Of a stretch of DNA of 64,000 nucleotides, positions 1 through 8,754 are shown in pieces. The first letter of the stretch is position 1; each line of letters begins with the position of its first letter. Source of the stretch: Akkermansia muciniphila (GTDB lineage Bacteria > Verrucomicrobiota > Verrucomicrobiia > Verrucomicrobiales > Akkermansiaceae). Position numbers and translations under genes: made by a program. Below the pieces are notes generated by a model. The model saw nothing but the letters and a program-made list of their open reading frames with translations, had not been told where the DNA came from and made no database searches. The stretch is from contig CAMCIC010000001.1 of the NCBI GenBank assembly GCA_945874895.1, positions 124,001 to 188,000 of the forward strand, in the 5' to 3' direction.

Positions 1-235
1 CCATCCTGCGCACGCTTTGACGTTTGCGCACTGGTCACACTTCCGAGGGCGGAAACGCTCGCCACGGGGCGCACAGCGCAAGCATTGACCTCCCCCCACA
101 TAAGGAATCTTTTTCTTTCCCAAAAAACTGAGCGGGCTGCGTCTCGCGTAGAGTGTAAGTGCAACAAATTTTCAATAATGACGCAAAATCGCACAAATCG
201 AAAAATCACAAAAAAGGCGTTGACATAAGAACACG
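1..235. other. Left-edge segment without an assigned gene
   Basis: No complete gene can be supported here. One plus-strand frame is open from the window edge to a TGA at 86-88 and ends in a basic, His/Arg-rich stretch, so the tail of an upstream accessory gene is possible but unproven. From about 110 onward the DNA becomes AT-rich and reads as the upstream region of the small-gene operon that starts at 236. A TTGACA lies just before that start codon, too close to it to serve as that gene's own -35 box. Confidence 0.3.
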
Positions 236-499
236 ATGCTCAAAATCGAACGAATGAACGCGCAAGCACCATACCCTATTATGCAGGCATCAGTGGGCAA
301 AATCGCTATTTGTTACGGCATCGCAGAAAGCGCATTGCGTCAAATTGCCAAGCGTCATTCGTTAGACTACCACGACTTTTACCGAGCCGAGAAAGTAGCC
401 GCTGCGGTAGTCTCAGCACCTTACAATACCGCAACAAAACGCCTGCTATCGAATCCCGAAATCGTTAGAACCATTCAAAACAGAATCAACGCACTATGA
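236..499 (+). CDS. Small orphan protein of an accessory element (87 aa)
   Basis: The family is not recognised. The protein is basic and its middle (about residues 18-45) could form a short helix-turn-helix-like pair of helices, with VGKIAICYGIAESALRQIA as the candidate segment; a DNA-binding role is only a guess. The ATG at 236 is the longest start; Met-7 (254) is an alternative, and neither has a convincing Shine-Dalgarno site. The stop overlaps the next start in an ATGA arrangement at 496-499, so the first two genes are translationally coupled. Small size, tight packing and a position next to a truncated tRNA suggest a phage-like or integrative element. Confidence 0.6.
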   Translation: MLKIERMNAQAPYPIMQASVGKIAICYGIAESALRQIAKRHSLDYHDFYRAEKVAAAVVSAPYNTATKRLLSNPEIVRTIQNRINAL

Positions 500-954
500 G
501 CCACAACCGCACAAAAATTCTCGCCGCCATCGCTGAAGCGCAAGCCATTCAAGCCGGAACTGTCACCAATCGCACCAAGCCATCAGTGGTCGCGACCGCT
601 GGCAATAGCCTGTTCGGTAATACATCCGAACTCCGGGGCATTATCGCACAAATCCGCACCATCGAAGCCAGCAACCCCGCGCTGGCAAAATTTCCACAGC
701 CCAAGAAGCTCAACACTAACAATCCCTATTGCAAAAAAAAGGACGTTATCGAAGCAAGCGCACATCTCGCCAAGCTTCAGGGACAAGCACCACGCACGGC
801 ACCACGCACGGCACCCACAAGTCGCGCCACGGCACCCGTAGCCGCTCGTCCTGCTATCGCTCAGACTCTACGCGCAAAAATCAACAGTGAACCATCCGCC
901 GCCAAGCGTCAGGCATTGCGCCTTCAAAACTGGCAAAAACTTACCACCAAGTAA
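496..954 (+). CDS. Small orphan protein with Pro/Thr/Arg-rich C-terminus (152 aa)
   Basis: Unrecognised protein, second gene of the coupled three-gene set. The N-terminal 100 residues are Ala/Ile/Asn-rich and probably helical. The C-terminal third is low complexity and basic (APRTAPRTAPTSRATAP), encoded in part by a 12-bp tandem duplication at 789-812. There is no signal peptide or membrane segment. The next gene follows 3 bp after the stop. The composition resembles small structural or accessory proteins of phage-like elements, but no specific role can be assigned. Confidence 0.55.
   Translation: MSHNRTKILAAIAEAQAIQAGTVTNRTKPSVVATAGNSLFGNTSELRGIIAQIRTIEASNPALAKFPQPKKLNTNNPYCKKKDVIEASAHLAKLQGQAPRTAPRTAPTSRATAPVAARPAIAQTLRAKINSEPSAAKRQALRLQNWQKLTTK
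789..812 (+). repeat. 12-bp tandem repeat, two copies
   Basis: The unit ACCACGCACGGC occurs twice in tandem and a related CCACGGCACCC follows at about 827. The unit is a multiple of three, so it adds PRTA units in frame to the protein encoded at 496-954. It looks like a local slippage expansion inside a low-complexity coding stretch. Confidence 0.8.
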
Positions 955-957
955 CTC

Positions 958-1509
958 ATGAACGTTCATCTTAACACCGCGCCAATCATCGAAGGCTTTC
1001 AAACCTCGCCGCCTAGCTTCACGCCAAGCGAGCGCGAAACGATCACCGCAGCACTAGCACAACTCTCCGCGTTGAATCTCCGCGCGAAAAAAGCAAATGC
1101 CGAGGCGATCATCGAAGCATCACGCACCATTTGCGACCGTTACGCCGCAGGGAAAGCATCGCTGGATGAAATGCTAGGCTTGGCACAAATCAGCCAAGGC
1201 ATTTCCGATGAACTCGCGCGATCACTCGCCGCACGCGCATCGGAAGCAATCAACAGAGCCGAGCGTGCCATCCTGCGCGAACTGCAGCCGCTTGTCATTG
1301 CCGCACTCACACATCGCGCCGAGGAAATCCGCCTCGCTTGCAATCGCATCGAAAGCCGAGAGCAAGAAGATGCTGAAATCGCCGGCATCGATCATCAACC
1401 ATCTGAGCTACTCCGCAGGATGCAAAGCACTTTCCGAGCCGTTCAAGCCCGAGTCCGAGAACTCCGCGATGGGCAGTTACCGAGCCGCGCGGAAGCCCGA
1501 GATTTGTGA
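958..1509 (+). CDS. Coiled-coil-rich orphan protein (183 aa)
   Basis: Unrecognised. The sequence is almost entirely helical, with long Ala/Glu/Arg-rich stretches from about residue 25 to 175 that fit an extended helical bundle or coiled coil; the C-terminus is strongly charged. There is no signal peptide. It starts 3 bp after the preceding stop and is followed 35 bp later by a clear intrinsic terminator, so it is the last gene of this small operon. Phage scaffolding-type or replication-accessory proteins can look like this, but no diagnostic motif is visible. Confidence 0.6.
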   Translation: MNVHLNTAPIIEGFQTSPPSFTPSERETITAALAQLSALNLRAKKANAEAIIEASRTICDRYAAGKASLDEMLGLAQISQGISDELARSLAARASEAINRAERAILRELQPLVIAALTHRAEEIRLACNRIESREQEDAEIAGIDHQPSELLRRMQSTFRAVQARVRELRDGQLPSRAEARDL

Positions 1510-1543
1510 TGTTGAGAGATTACTTGTTTTTGCGAACGAGTTG

Positions 1544-1573
1544 GCCGTCCCTCGGGTGAGGGGCGGCTTTTTT
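1544..1573 (+). terminator. Intrinsic terminator of the accessory operon
   Basis: A 10-bp stem (GCCGTCCCTC with GAGGGGCGGC, one mismatched pair), a 4-nt loop and a run of six T. It lies 35 bp after the stop at 1509 and marks the end of the three-gene unit. The 190 bp between it and the tRNA fragment hold no supportable gene, only scattered GGATGCAT-like inverted words around 1628-1670. Confidence 0.85.
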
Positions 1574-1762
1574 GTTGCTCAGATTGGATCACAGGGACAC
1601 AGTCTCATGCTCCAACAGAAAAAAATGATGCATCCTCGCGTGCATCCCTGACCCTAAAAAAGGATGCATTTCGCCCTTTTTGCTGCGTTTTCGGCATTTA
1701 GAAAATCCGAAAAATCCTTTTAAAATCAACGATTTTCAACACTCCGCAAAACCATCTGATGC

Positions 1763-1802
<40 letters not shown>

Positions 1803-2176
1803 GTTGCAATGACTGGGCAATTGATGGATTGCCCGAAAATCCACCAACCTTTGTTTGATACCGCAGGGGAGAAATTTGAACGAGTCTTACGTGGGTTCAA
1901 CTCGTGGGAAATTTCCAGCATGCGGTCATCGACATCGGCTAAGGATGTTCCGTCCGACGGACTGTATTTGTCGCCTATGGTGAGAGGCAAGAAAATTCGG
2001 AAACACACGATCAGAAGATCCTGACGGGATGTGATTCATGGACATGATACTCTTTACAAAATCTTTACAGGAAACAGCGAAACTATTCCCACCCTGTGGA
2101 GTTTCATACAGTGTAGCGAACAGCCATCTGGTTACCGCTGACTCAATTCCATACGAACAATAAGAAATAACAAACC
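1803..2176. other. Non-coding spacer between tRNA fragment and EF-hand gene
   Basis: About 370 bp in which short open frames on both strands overlap one another without recognisable protein features. I read it as non-coding. The only notable structure is the paired TCTTTACA direct repeat at 2051-2069, 108 bp upstream of the EF-hand gene start. Confidence 0.5.
2051..2069 (+). promoter_or_regulatory. Direct-repeat box TCTTTACA-N3-TCTTTACA
   Basis: Two identical 8-mers start 11 bp apart, giving a 7+4 direct-repeat geometry like that bound by dimers of OmpR/PhoB-family response regulators. It sits 108 bp upstream of the EF-hand gene. A near-identical box in reverse orientation occurs at 13674-13692 upstream of the di-haem peroxidase gene. 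Function is inferred from geometry and recurrence only. Confidence 0.45.
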
Positions 2177-2572
2177 ATGAAAACAGCACCATTCATCATT
2201 GGCGTTTTGGCGATTGCCACTTCGCTTTCCTTCGCTCAAGACGCTCCCAAAGGTCCCAAAGGAGAGAAGCCTGGCAAAGAACATCCCAATCCCGAGGAGA
2301 TCTTCAAAAAGCTCGATGCCGATAGCAATGGCTCCGTGAGCCTCGTGGAATTCAAAGCAGGTCCACGTGCCCAAGCAAATCCTGAAAAAGCCGAAGAAAT
2401 GTTCAAGAAAATCGACAAAGACGGCAACAGCGAGTTGAGCCTTGAAGAATTCAAAGGCCATCGTCCACCCAAAAAAGACGGCGGTGGTAAGCGCGGCGGC
2501 AAGGGCGGAGCCGGCAAAGGCGATGCTCAAGGAGGAGCCGGTAAAGACGGTAAAGACGGCGCTCAGCAATAA
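2177..2572 (+). CDS. Exported EF-hand calcium-binding protein (131 aa)
   Basis: An N-terminal signal peptide (about residues 1-20, ending SFAQ) is followed by a Lys/Pro/Gly-rich linker and two EF-hand loops, DADSNGSVSLVEF and DKDGNSELSLEEF, about 36 residues apart. Both have acidic residues at loop positions 1, 3, 5 and 12, so both should bind calcium. The last 40 residues are a Gly/Lys-rich low-complexity tail that probably stays disordered or contacts an anionic surface. It is a single-gene unit with its own terminator. Small exported two-EF-hand proteins of this type are common in Verrucomicrobia and Planctomycetes; the partner is unknown. Confidence 0.85.
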   Translation: MKTAPFIIGVLAIATSLSFAQDAPKGPKGEKPGKEHPNPEEIFKKLDADSNGSVSLVEFKAGPRAQANPEKAEEMFKKIDKDGNSELSLEEFKGHRPPKKDGGGKRGGKGGAGKGDAQGGAGKDGKDGAQQ

Positions 2573-2600
2573 TCCATCCAAAGCCACTCCTACTCACACA

Positions 2601-2633
2601 AACACCACGATCCATCGGTCGTGGTGTTTTTTT
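2601..2633 (+). terminator. Intrinsic terminator after the EF-hand gene
   Basis: A perfect 10-bp stem AACACCACGA / TCGTGGTGTT with an 8-nt loop runs into a stretch of seven T. It lies 28 bp after the stop codon at 2572. Confidence 0.9.
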
Positions 2634-2747
2634 GTTTTCCCAAGCTCTGGAAATTCCCAAAGCGAAACATTCCTCAAAAATCACACTGGATCGAATCGAT
2701 CCCTGCGTTGGGTGCACTAGCGAGTTACTGTGCGCGAGAGTTTTTCC

Positions 2748-2823
2748 TGGAGCCGGTTGTCGGACTCGAACCAACGACCTGATCATTACAAATGAACTGC
2801 TCTACCAACTGAGCTAAACCGGC
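2748..2823 (-). tRNA. tRNA-Thr (TGT)
   Basis: On the minus strand the sequence folds as a complete cloverleaf: acceptor strand GCCGGTT pairs with AACCGGC, the D arm is GCTC...GAGC, the anticodon loop reads TTTGTAA (anticodon TGT), the T loop is GTTCGAGTC, the discriminator is T and CCA is encoded. Length is 76 nt including CCA. It lies just downstream of typA on the same strand. Confidence 0.95.
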
Positions 2824-2918
2824 TTTCTTAAGGAATCGCGTGAGCGGGACGGAGTTGTAAGCAACCGAACCCGCTGCGACAAGCTTTTTTTGAAAATTCT
2901 CGCACTGATTGATTCCGA

Positions 2919-4751
2919 TCAAACGCCACGGGGCGCACGACCTTTTTCGATGCGGCGGCGCTCGTTAGGATCGAGGATGCGTTTGCGCAGACGGATGTTC
3001 TGCGGGGTCGCTTCTACGAGTTCATCGGAATCGATGTATTCAATCGCACGCTCTAAGGAAAAACGCAGTGGCGGAGAGAGCTTAGAGGTCTTGTCCTTGC
3101 CGGAGGAGCGCATGTTATCGAGGTGTTTCTCTTTCACTGGATTCACAGGCAGATCGCCGACGCGAGGGTTTTCTCCGACCAGCATGCCGATGTAGATCGC
3201 ATCACCGGGGCCAACGAAAAGGGTGCCGCGATCTTCGAGCGCGGTGAGCGAGTAGTTAGTGGCTACTCCGTTGTCCATGGAAACGAGCGTACCCGTGGTG
3301 CGAGTGACAATTTCACCCGCATGCGGAGCGTATTCCTTGAACAAGTGCGACATGATTCCGTGACCGGAGGTGAGGTTCACCACTTCCGTTTCCAAACCGA
3401 TGATGCCACGAGTGGGGATCACAGCTTGGATCAATGTGCGCCCGCTCGCCTCGGTATCCATGTTTTCCATGATTCCTTTGCGGTTTACCAGTGACTTCAA
3501 AATGCCTTGTGTATAGTCGCCCGGCGCTTCGATGTAGAGGGTTTCGAAGGGCTCTAACAAATTACCATGATCATCGCGGCGATAGATCACCATCGGACGG
3601 GAGACGCAGACCTCAAAGCCCTCGCGGCGCATGGTTTCCACGATCACCGCAATCTGCATGGCGCCACGAGCGGAGACGAGGAAAACACCGGACGTGTCGG
3701 TATCTTCTACCTGAATGGAAATGTTCGTTTTCAACTCACGCATCAATCGATCGCGGATGGCTCGTGAAGTGACGTGCTTGCCTTCACGACCCGCCAAGGG
3801 ACCGTCATTGATGGAAAATTGCATCTGCACGGTGGGCGGATCGATCTCTACGAAGGGCAAGGGCTCTGCATCAGAGGTGCCGGAGAGGGTTTCACCGATG
3901 TCGATGTTCTCGATGCCAGCGGCGACACCGACGATGCCACCGGCACCGCAGCCTTCGGAGTCTTGGGTCGCGAGGCCAGAATAGGTAAAGGTTTTCATGA
4001 CCTTCGAGGCGACCTTGCTGCCATCCTTGCGAATCAGCCAGACATTGTCACCCTTTTTCACGGAACCACCGAGCACCTTGCCGACAGCCACACGACCGAC
4101 GTAGTCATCCCATTCGATGTTGGAAACGAGCATGGAGAATGGCGCGTTCGGATCGGCCTTGGGCTCGGGAATGTATTCAATGATCTTATCAAGGAGAGGA
4201 GCGCAGTCCTTGCGTTCGTCATCGGGGTGATTCATGAAATAGCCATCACGGGCGGATCCGTAGAGGAAAGGAGCGTTGAACTGCTCTTCCGTGGCATCGA
4301 GATCGAGGAAAAGCTCCAGCACCATGTCACGCACTTTCAGGGGTGTGGCAAGAGGGCGGTCGACTTTATTCACTACCACGATGGGTGTAAGGCCTTCTTG
4401 CAGAGCCTTGCGAAGCACGAAGCGAGTTTGGGCCTGTGGTCCACCGGAAGCATCCACTACCAGCAACACTCCGTCTACCATCTTCATCACTCGCTCTACC
4501 TCGGCACCGAAGTCGGCGTGGCCAGGTGTATCCACGATGTTCACGGTATGTCCTTTCCAGTGCACGGCGGTATTTTTCGCCTTGATGGTGATGCCTTTTT
4601 CCTTTTCCAGATCCATCGAATCCATGGCGCGCTCGGCAACGGCTTGGTTTTCGCGGTAAATGCCGCCGGCTTGGAGGAGCTGGTCGACGAGAGTGGTTTT
4701 GCCGTGGTCAACGTGGGCGATGATGGCAAGGTTGCGGATATTGATGGACAT
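2919..4751 (-). CDS. typA: GTP-binding protein TypA/BipA
   Basis: A translational GTPase of the EF-G superfamily that acts on the ribosome, with roles in 50S assembly and stress or cold adaptation in other bacteria. The G domain shows the P loop AHVDHGKTT (near residue 13), the DTPGHADF switch II motif and NKVD. It is followed by the beta-barrel domain, the EF-G-like domains and the TypA-specific C-terminal domain ending in a basic tail. At 610 aa it matches the family length. It starts with ATG and is transcribed away from the divergent dehydrogenase gene, with about 200 bp between the two starts. Confidence 0.97.
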   Translation of the reverse strand: MSINIRNLAIIAHVDHGKTTLVDQLLQAGGIYRENQAVAERAMDSMDLEKEKGITIKAKNTAVHWKGHTVNIVDTPGHADFGAEVERVMKMVDGVLLVVDASGGPQAQTRFVLRKALQEGLTPIVVVNKVDRPLATPLKVRDMVLELFLDLDATEEQFNAPFLYGSARDGYFMNHPDDERKDCAPLLDKIIEYIPEPKADPNAPFSMLVSNIEWDDYVGRVAVGKVLGGSVKKGDNVWLIRKDGSKVASKVMKTFTYSGLATQDSEGCGAGGIVGVAAGIENIDIGETLSGTSDAEPLPFVEIDPPTVQMQFSINDGPLAGREGKHVTSRAIRDRLMRELKTNISIQVEDTDTSGVFLVSARGAMQIAVIVETMRREGFEVCVSRPMVIYRRDDHGNLLEPFETLYIEAPGDYTQGILKSLVNRKGIMENMDTEASGRTLIQAVIPTRGIIGLETEVVNLTSGHGIMSHLFKEYAPHAGEIVTRTTGTLVSMDNGVATNYSLTALEDRGTLFVGPGDAIYIGMLVGENPRVGDLPVNPVKEKHLDNMRSSGKDKTSKLSPPLRFSLERAIEYIDSDELVEATPQNIRLRKRILDPNERRRIEKGRAPRGV

Positions 4752-4949
4752 AAAAAATGGGAGTCGAAGACAGAGGTAGAAGAAAAGGCGGGCGCCCTAT
4801 GAACTGATTTCCAGTCCGTGGCAAGGAAAAGTGCGACTTTTTTGGCAGCATTCGTGTCACATTTGCGGAAAAAAGCCGATTTGAAACACAGATTACGTCA
4901 TCCGAACGCTAAAATGAAAGATACGGAAGGGATACTCGTATCGGGGAAC

Positions 4950-7900
4950 ATGGTTCGTTTCCTATGCATTTCTGTCGTCGCCTTTGTTCTGGCTCTCGAA
5001 CATTCATCGCAAGCCGCAGGGCTGTCTTGGATCTGGAGTTCCAAAAACCCTGGTGGCAAAGATCAAGTCTGCTTCCGTCGAGATTTCGAAGTGCCTGCGC
5101 AAGTGGTTTCCGCGAACATTGCCTCATCGGCTGACAACTGGCACCGCGTGTGGATCAATGGGAAACTTTTGGGAGAGCATCGCGATTGGCAGCAAGTAGG
5201 CAAGTATGATATCAAAAAGCATCTCAAGCTCGGAGCGAAAAACGTGATCGCCGTGGAAGCTCGCAACGACGGAGGCATAGCTGGCATGGCCCTGCAATTG
5301 CAAATGGAGATGCCGAACAAGCGGGTCATTCGCATCAATACTGATGAGACCTGGAGTTTTTCTCCCAATGCCGCGGCAGGTTGGGAGTCGCCTGAATTCG
5401 ACAGCAAGTCCTGGAACCGTGTGGTAATCCTCGAAAAAATGGGGGGAGGTCCGTGGGGTGACCTCATCGCTGACACTCAGGCGAGCGCCGCTGGCGCGGA
5501 AGACATGACTGCTAAGTTCAAGGTCGCACCTGGATTCCGCCTCGAAAAACTCTACGATGTGCCAGCACCCCAAGGCAGCTGGGTCGCCATCACTCTCGCA
5601 GATCACGGCAATTTCATTTGTGCCGACCAATACGGCAAGTTGTTCTACGTGCGCGCTCCTGAAGCGGGCAAAGCCGATCAATCGACGCAGGTGAAGCCGC
5701 TCGATGCGGAAATCGGTGGAGCTCACGGACTGCTGTGGTTCCAGGGCGCTCTCTATGTTACGGTCAATGAGACCGTGGGTGGCACGGCTGGTGTGTATCG
5801 TCTCACGGATGAAAACAAGGACGGCACTTGGGAAAAATCTGAGTTGTTGAAGGAAATGAAAGGGAGAGGCGAGCACGGACCGCACTCATTGCTGCCCTCA
5901 CCCGATGGCAAGTGGATCTATTTTATCGCCGGCAATCATACCGACTTAGCGCCCATGGATGCATCGATGCCGCTCAACACTTGGCAGGAAGACCAATTGC
6001 TTCCGCGTCAACCAGATCCCGGTGGTCACGCCCGCGATCGCATGGCGCCCGGCGGTTGGATCGCTCGTTTCACTCCAGATGGCAAACACTGGGAACTGGT
6101 TAGCATGGGCTATCGCAACGCCTATGACATCGGCTTCAACCTCGAAGGGGAGCTTTTTTCCTACGATGCAGACATGGAGTGGGATCTGGGCACGCCATGG
6201 TATCGCCCTACCAGAATCAACCACGCCATCCCAGGCAGCGAGTTCGGCTGGCGCAATGGTTCTGGCAAATGGCCTGACTACTATGAAGACAGCCTCGGCA
6301 CGGTGGTCGATATCGGTCCCGGTTGCCCCACGGGTGTCGTTTCTGGCAAAGGTGCCAAGTTCCCTGAAAAATACCAACGCGCGATGTATGCCCTCGATTG
6401 GACTTTCGCTACGCTTTACTGCATTCACTTGCAAGCTGATGGCTCCGGCTACAAGGCAAGCACCGAGGAATTGGTCGCTGGAGAGGGTCTGCCACTTACC
6501 GATGCGATCATTGGTGCCGACGGGCACATGTATTTCACCACAGGAGGGCGCCGTACCAAATCCGCACTGTGGCGCGTGAGCTACGTCGGCAAGGAATCGA
6601 CAGCCCCCGCGGCTCCGCTCGCCTTGAGCAAGGAAGCCTTGCAACGCCGTGCACTGGGAGAAATCACCCTCAGCGGTGACGCGCGCCAACTGGATCAAGT
6701 CTGGCAGCAACTTGGCTCGGAAGATCGCACCATGCGCTACGCCGCGAGGATCGCTTTGGAAAAAATCCCGGCTGCCCAGTGGATCACTCGTCTCGGCAAG
6801 GAAGCGCAACCATGGCGCGTGCTTCATGCCAGCATGGCACTGGCGCGTCTCAACGCCAAAGATCATCGCGCCGCAGGACTCGCCGCACTGGATCGTCTCG
6901 ACTGGAGCAAGCTGAATGAGGCACAGCAAATCACATGGCTGCGTGTCGCAGGTCTATGGCCGCTGCGCACTGGTGACTTCAGTGCGGATGAGAGAAACAA
7001 GATTCTAGGCAAAATCGATGCCAAGTTTCCTGCGCAGAGCGACAACTTGAACCGCGAGTTATGCCGTCTGCTTAGCTACCTGCAAGCGCCGGGAATCGTC
7101 GCACGCACCTTGGATCAAATGGACCAGTCCAAACCACCGGTGATCCCCGACTGGGCGGAACTCGCCACTCGCAACGAACGCTACGGTAGCAACGTCAAGA
7201 AGCTGCTGGCCAAGTTCCCTCCCCTGCAGAATACATTCTACGCCTACTGCCTGCGTCAGGTAAAAGGCCCGTGGCAAAACGGCGAGCGTGAACGCTTTTT
7301 CTCCTGGCTGGGAGAAGCCGCCAAACGCAGCGGCGGCAATTCCTACATCGGATACCTCAACGCGATCCTCAGCGATACGCTGCAGAATGCGACCGAGGAT
7401 GAGCGTCAGCGCTTCGGCAAAGACAAACAACTGAAAAATGCCGACATGTTCGCCAATCTTCCTGAAATCAAAGGCCCAGGACGCAACTGGACCGTGGCTG
7501 ATGTGGAAAAAGTCGCCGCCGCTGGACTCGATGGTCGCAATCTCGAGAATGGCAAAAAAATGTTCCAAGCCTGCCTCTGTGCCGCCTGTCACGTAATAGG
7601 CAATGAGGGAGGAGTCGCTGGACCACAGCTCAACGCTCTGGGTGGCCGATTCTCCGCGCGCGACATCGCCGAAGCGATCATTGAACCCAGCAAGGTCGTA
7701 TCCGATCAATATGCCGTATCCACCATCGAGAAAAACGATGGATCCACTATCGTCGCGAAAGTGCTCGACGAAAAAGGTGGCAAACTCATCATCGCCTCGA
7801 ATCCTTTCGACATGCAACAAACCACGGAGGTGGTCAAAGCAGAGGTGAAATCCATCAAGCCTTCCACCACCTCTCCGATGCCACCAGCTCTGATCAACCG

Positions 7901-7955
7901 CCTCAACGAGGAGGAACTCAAAGACCTGCTGGCATATCTGTTAGGGAAGAAATAA
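4950..7955 (+). CDS. PVC-type membrane-bound dehydrogenase with C-terminal haem-binding domain
   Basis: About 1001 aa from the chosen ATG at 4950, which directly begins a signal peptide (MVRFLCISVVAFVLALEHSS); in-frame starts at 4913 and 4818 would put extra residues before it. After the signal come a beta-sandwich segment (about 25-180), a sorbosone-dehydrogenase-like beta-propeller (about 190-560), a helical HEAT-like stretch, and a C-terminal cytochrome c domain with CAACH near residue 875. This architecture is characteristic of Planctomycetes and Verrucomicrobia (TIGR02603-type haem domain). It probably oxidises a sugar or polyol in the periplasm and passes electrons to a c-type chain; the substrate is unknown. 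Confidence 0.88.
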   Translation: MVRFLCISVVAFVLALEHSSQAAGLSWIWSSKNPGGKDQVCFRRDFEVPAQVVSANIASSADNWHRVWINGKLLGEHRDWQQVGKYDIKKHLKLGAKNVIAVEARNDGGIAGMALQLQMEMPNKRVIRINTDETWSFSPNAAAGWESPEFDSKSWNRVVILEKMGGGPWGDLIADTQASAAGAEDMTAKFKVAPGFRLEKLYDVPAPQGSWVAITLADHGNFICADQYGKLFYVRAPEAGKADQSTQVKPLDAEIGGAHGLLWFQGALYVTVNETVGGTAGVYRLTDENKDGTWEKSELLKEMKGRGEHGPHSLLPSPDGKWIYFIAGNHTDLAPMDASMPLNTWQEDQLLPRQPDPGGHARDRMAPGGWIARFTPDGKHWELVSMGYRNAYDIGFNLEGELFSYDADMEWDLGTPWYRPTRINHAIPGSEFGWRNGSGKWPDYYEDSLGTVVDIGPGCPTGVVSGKGAKFPEKYQRAMYALDWTFATLYCIHLQADGSGYKASTEELVAGEGLPLTDAIIGADGHMYFTTGGRRTKSALWRVSYVGKESTAPAAPLALSKEALQRRALGEITLSGDARQLDQVWQQLGSEDRTMRYAARIALEKIPAAQWITRLGKEAQPWRVLHASMALARLNAKDHRAAGLAALDRLDWSKLNEAQQITWLRVAGLWPLRTGDFSADERNKILGKIDAKFPAQSDNLNRELCRLLSYLQAPGIVARTLDQMDQSKPPVIPDWAELATRNERYGSNVKKLLAKFPPLQNTFYAYCLRQVKGPWQNGERERFFSWLGEAAKRSGGNSYIGYLNAILSDTLQNATEDERQRFGKDKQLKNADMFANLPEIKGPGRNWTVADVEKVAAAGLDGRNLENGKKMFQACLCAACHVIGNEGGVAGPQLNALGGRFSARDIAEAIIEPSKVVSDQYAVSTIEKNDGSTIVAKVLDEKGGKLIIASNPFDMQQTTEVVKAEVKSIKPSTTSPMPPALINRLNEEELKDLLAYLLGKK

Positions 7956-7961
7956 AATCGC

Positions 7962-7979
7962 CGCAGGCTTCGGCCTGCG
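7962..7979. terminator. Hairpin between convergent genes
   Basis: A perfect 7-bp stem CGCAGGC / GCCTGCG closed by a TTCG tetraloop lies in the 40-bp gap between the dehydrogenase stop and the trmD stop. There is no T-run, so a terminating role is inferred only from its position between converging genes. Confidence 0.5.
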
Positions 7980-7995
7980 ACGAATATGCATGCCT

Positions 7996-8667
7996 CTACT
8001 TCAGCAGATCCGGACGATTTTTCCTGGTCCTGACCACGGCCTGTTCGCGCTGCCACTCCGCAATGAGCCTATGATTGCCGGAAAGCAATACATCCGGCAC
8101 TTTCAACCCACGAAACTCGGCAGGCTTGGTGTAGGCAGGTGCTTCCAATAAGTTCTCATCGGCGAAAGATTCTTCTTGGCTCGATCTCTCATCGCCCAGG
8201 GCACCCGGCAACAAACGCACCACCGCATCGCTCACCACGGCAGCCGCAATGGCTCCGTTTGTTAAAACGTAATCACCAATGCTGAGCTCCAGATCGATCA
8301 ATTCATCGATGACACGTTGGTCCACACCCTCGTAGTGGCCGCAGACGAAAAGCAGATGGGAACGCTGTGACATCTCACGTGCTAGCGCTTGTTTGAAGAC
8401 TTTTCCCTGTGGCGTCATCAGCACCACCAGAGTATCCTTTCCCCGCAGTTCCTCGATGGCCGCGAACAGAGGCTCAGGTTTCAAAAGCATGCCCGGTCCC
8501 CCTCCACACAAAGTGTCATCAGTCTTGTGATGCTTGTCCGTCGCCCAGTCGCGTAGTTGATGCGCCCGGATTTCCACCAACCCCGATGCCTGCGCGCGTT
8601 TGATGATGCTCTCGCTGAGCGGCGCGAGTGAGATCTCAGGAAATAGGGTGAGGATGTCGATTTTCAT
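7996..8667 (-). CDS. trmD: tRNA (guanine-N1)-methyltransferase TrmD, variant active site
   Basis: Methylates G37 of tRNAs next to the anticodon, using SAM in a trefoil-knot (SPOUT) fold. Starting at ATG 8667 gives 223 aa beginning MKIDILTLFPE, as usual for TrmD; a longer in-frame start at 8751 adds 28 atypical residues. CGGGPGM, CGHYEG, IGDYVL and VLLSGNH are conserved. Two positions deviate from E. coli TrmD: the knot motif LSGGELPA reads LTNGAIAA, and the residue aligned with catalytic Asp169 (E. coli TEDSF) is Glu (QEESF). The protein is intact and is probably the functional TrmD. It is also shorter at the C-terminus than the E. coli enzyme, ending just after the RT..RPDLL motif. Confidence 0.93.
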   Translation of the reverse strand: MKIDILTLFPEISLAPLSESIIKRAQASGLVEIRAHQLRDWATDKHHKTDDTLCGGGPGMLLKPEPLFAAIEELRGKDTLVVLMTPQGKVFKQALAREMSQRSHLLFVCGHYEGVDQRVIDELIDLELSIGDYVLTNGAIAAAVVSDAVVRLLPGALGDERSSQEESFADENLLEAPAYTKPAEFRGLKVPDVLLSGNHRLIAEWQREQAVVRTRKNRPDLLK

Positions 8668-8754
8668 GGAGAAGCGCCGATAGCTTAGTTGAATCAACAC
8701 GTCTGCGCAATGCCTGTAACGAGTCCTCTCACATGACAAAACAAAAATCACGCC

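Noticed and set aside
2725-2922. Short minus-strand frame containing LAQLVEQ
   Set aside because: This is the spurious translation of the tRNA-Thr gene, a well-known artefact.
3774-4802. 342-aa open frame on the plus strand opposite typA
   Set aside because: It is fully antisense to the well-conserved typA gene; the frame is open because of typA codon bias and has no independent protein features.
5946-6929. 327-aa open frame on the minus strand inside the PVC dehydrogenase
   Set aside because: Antisense shadow of a clearly coding gene with conserved domains; no start context or recognisable motif.
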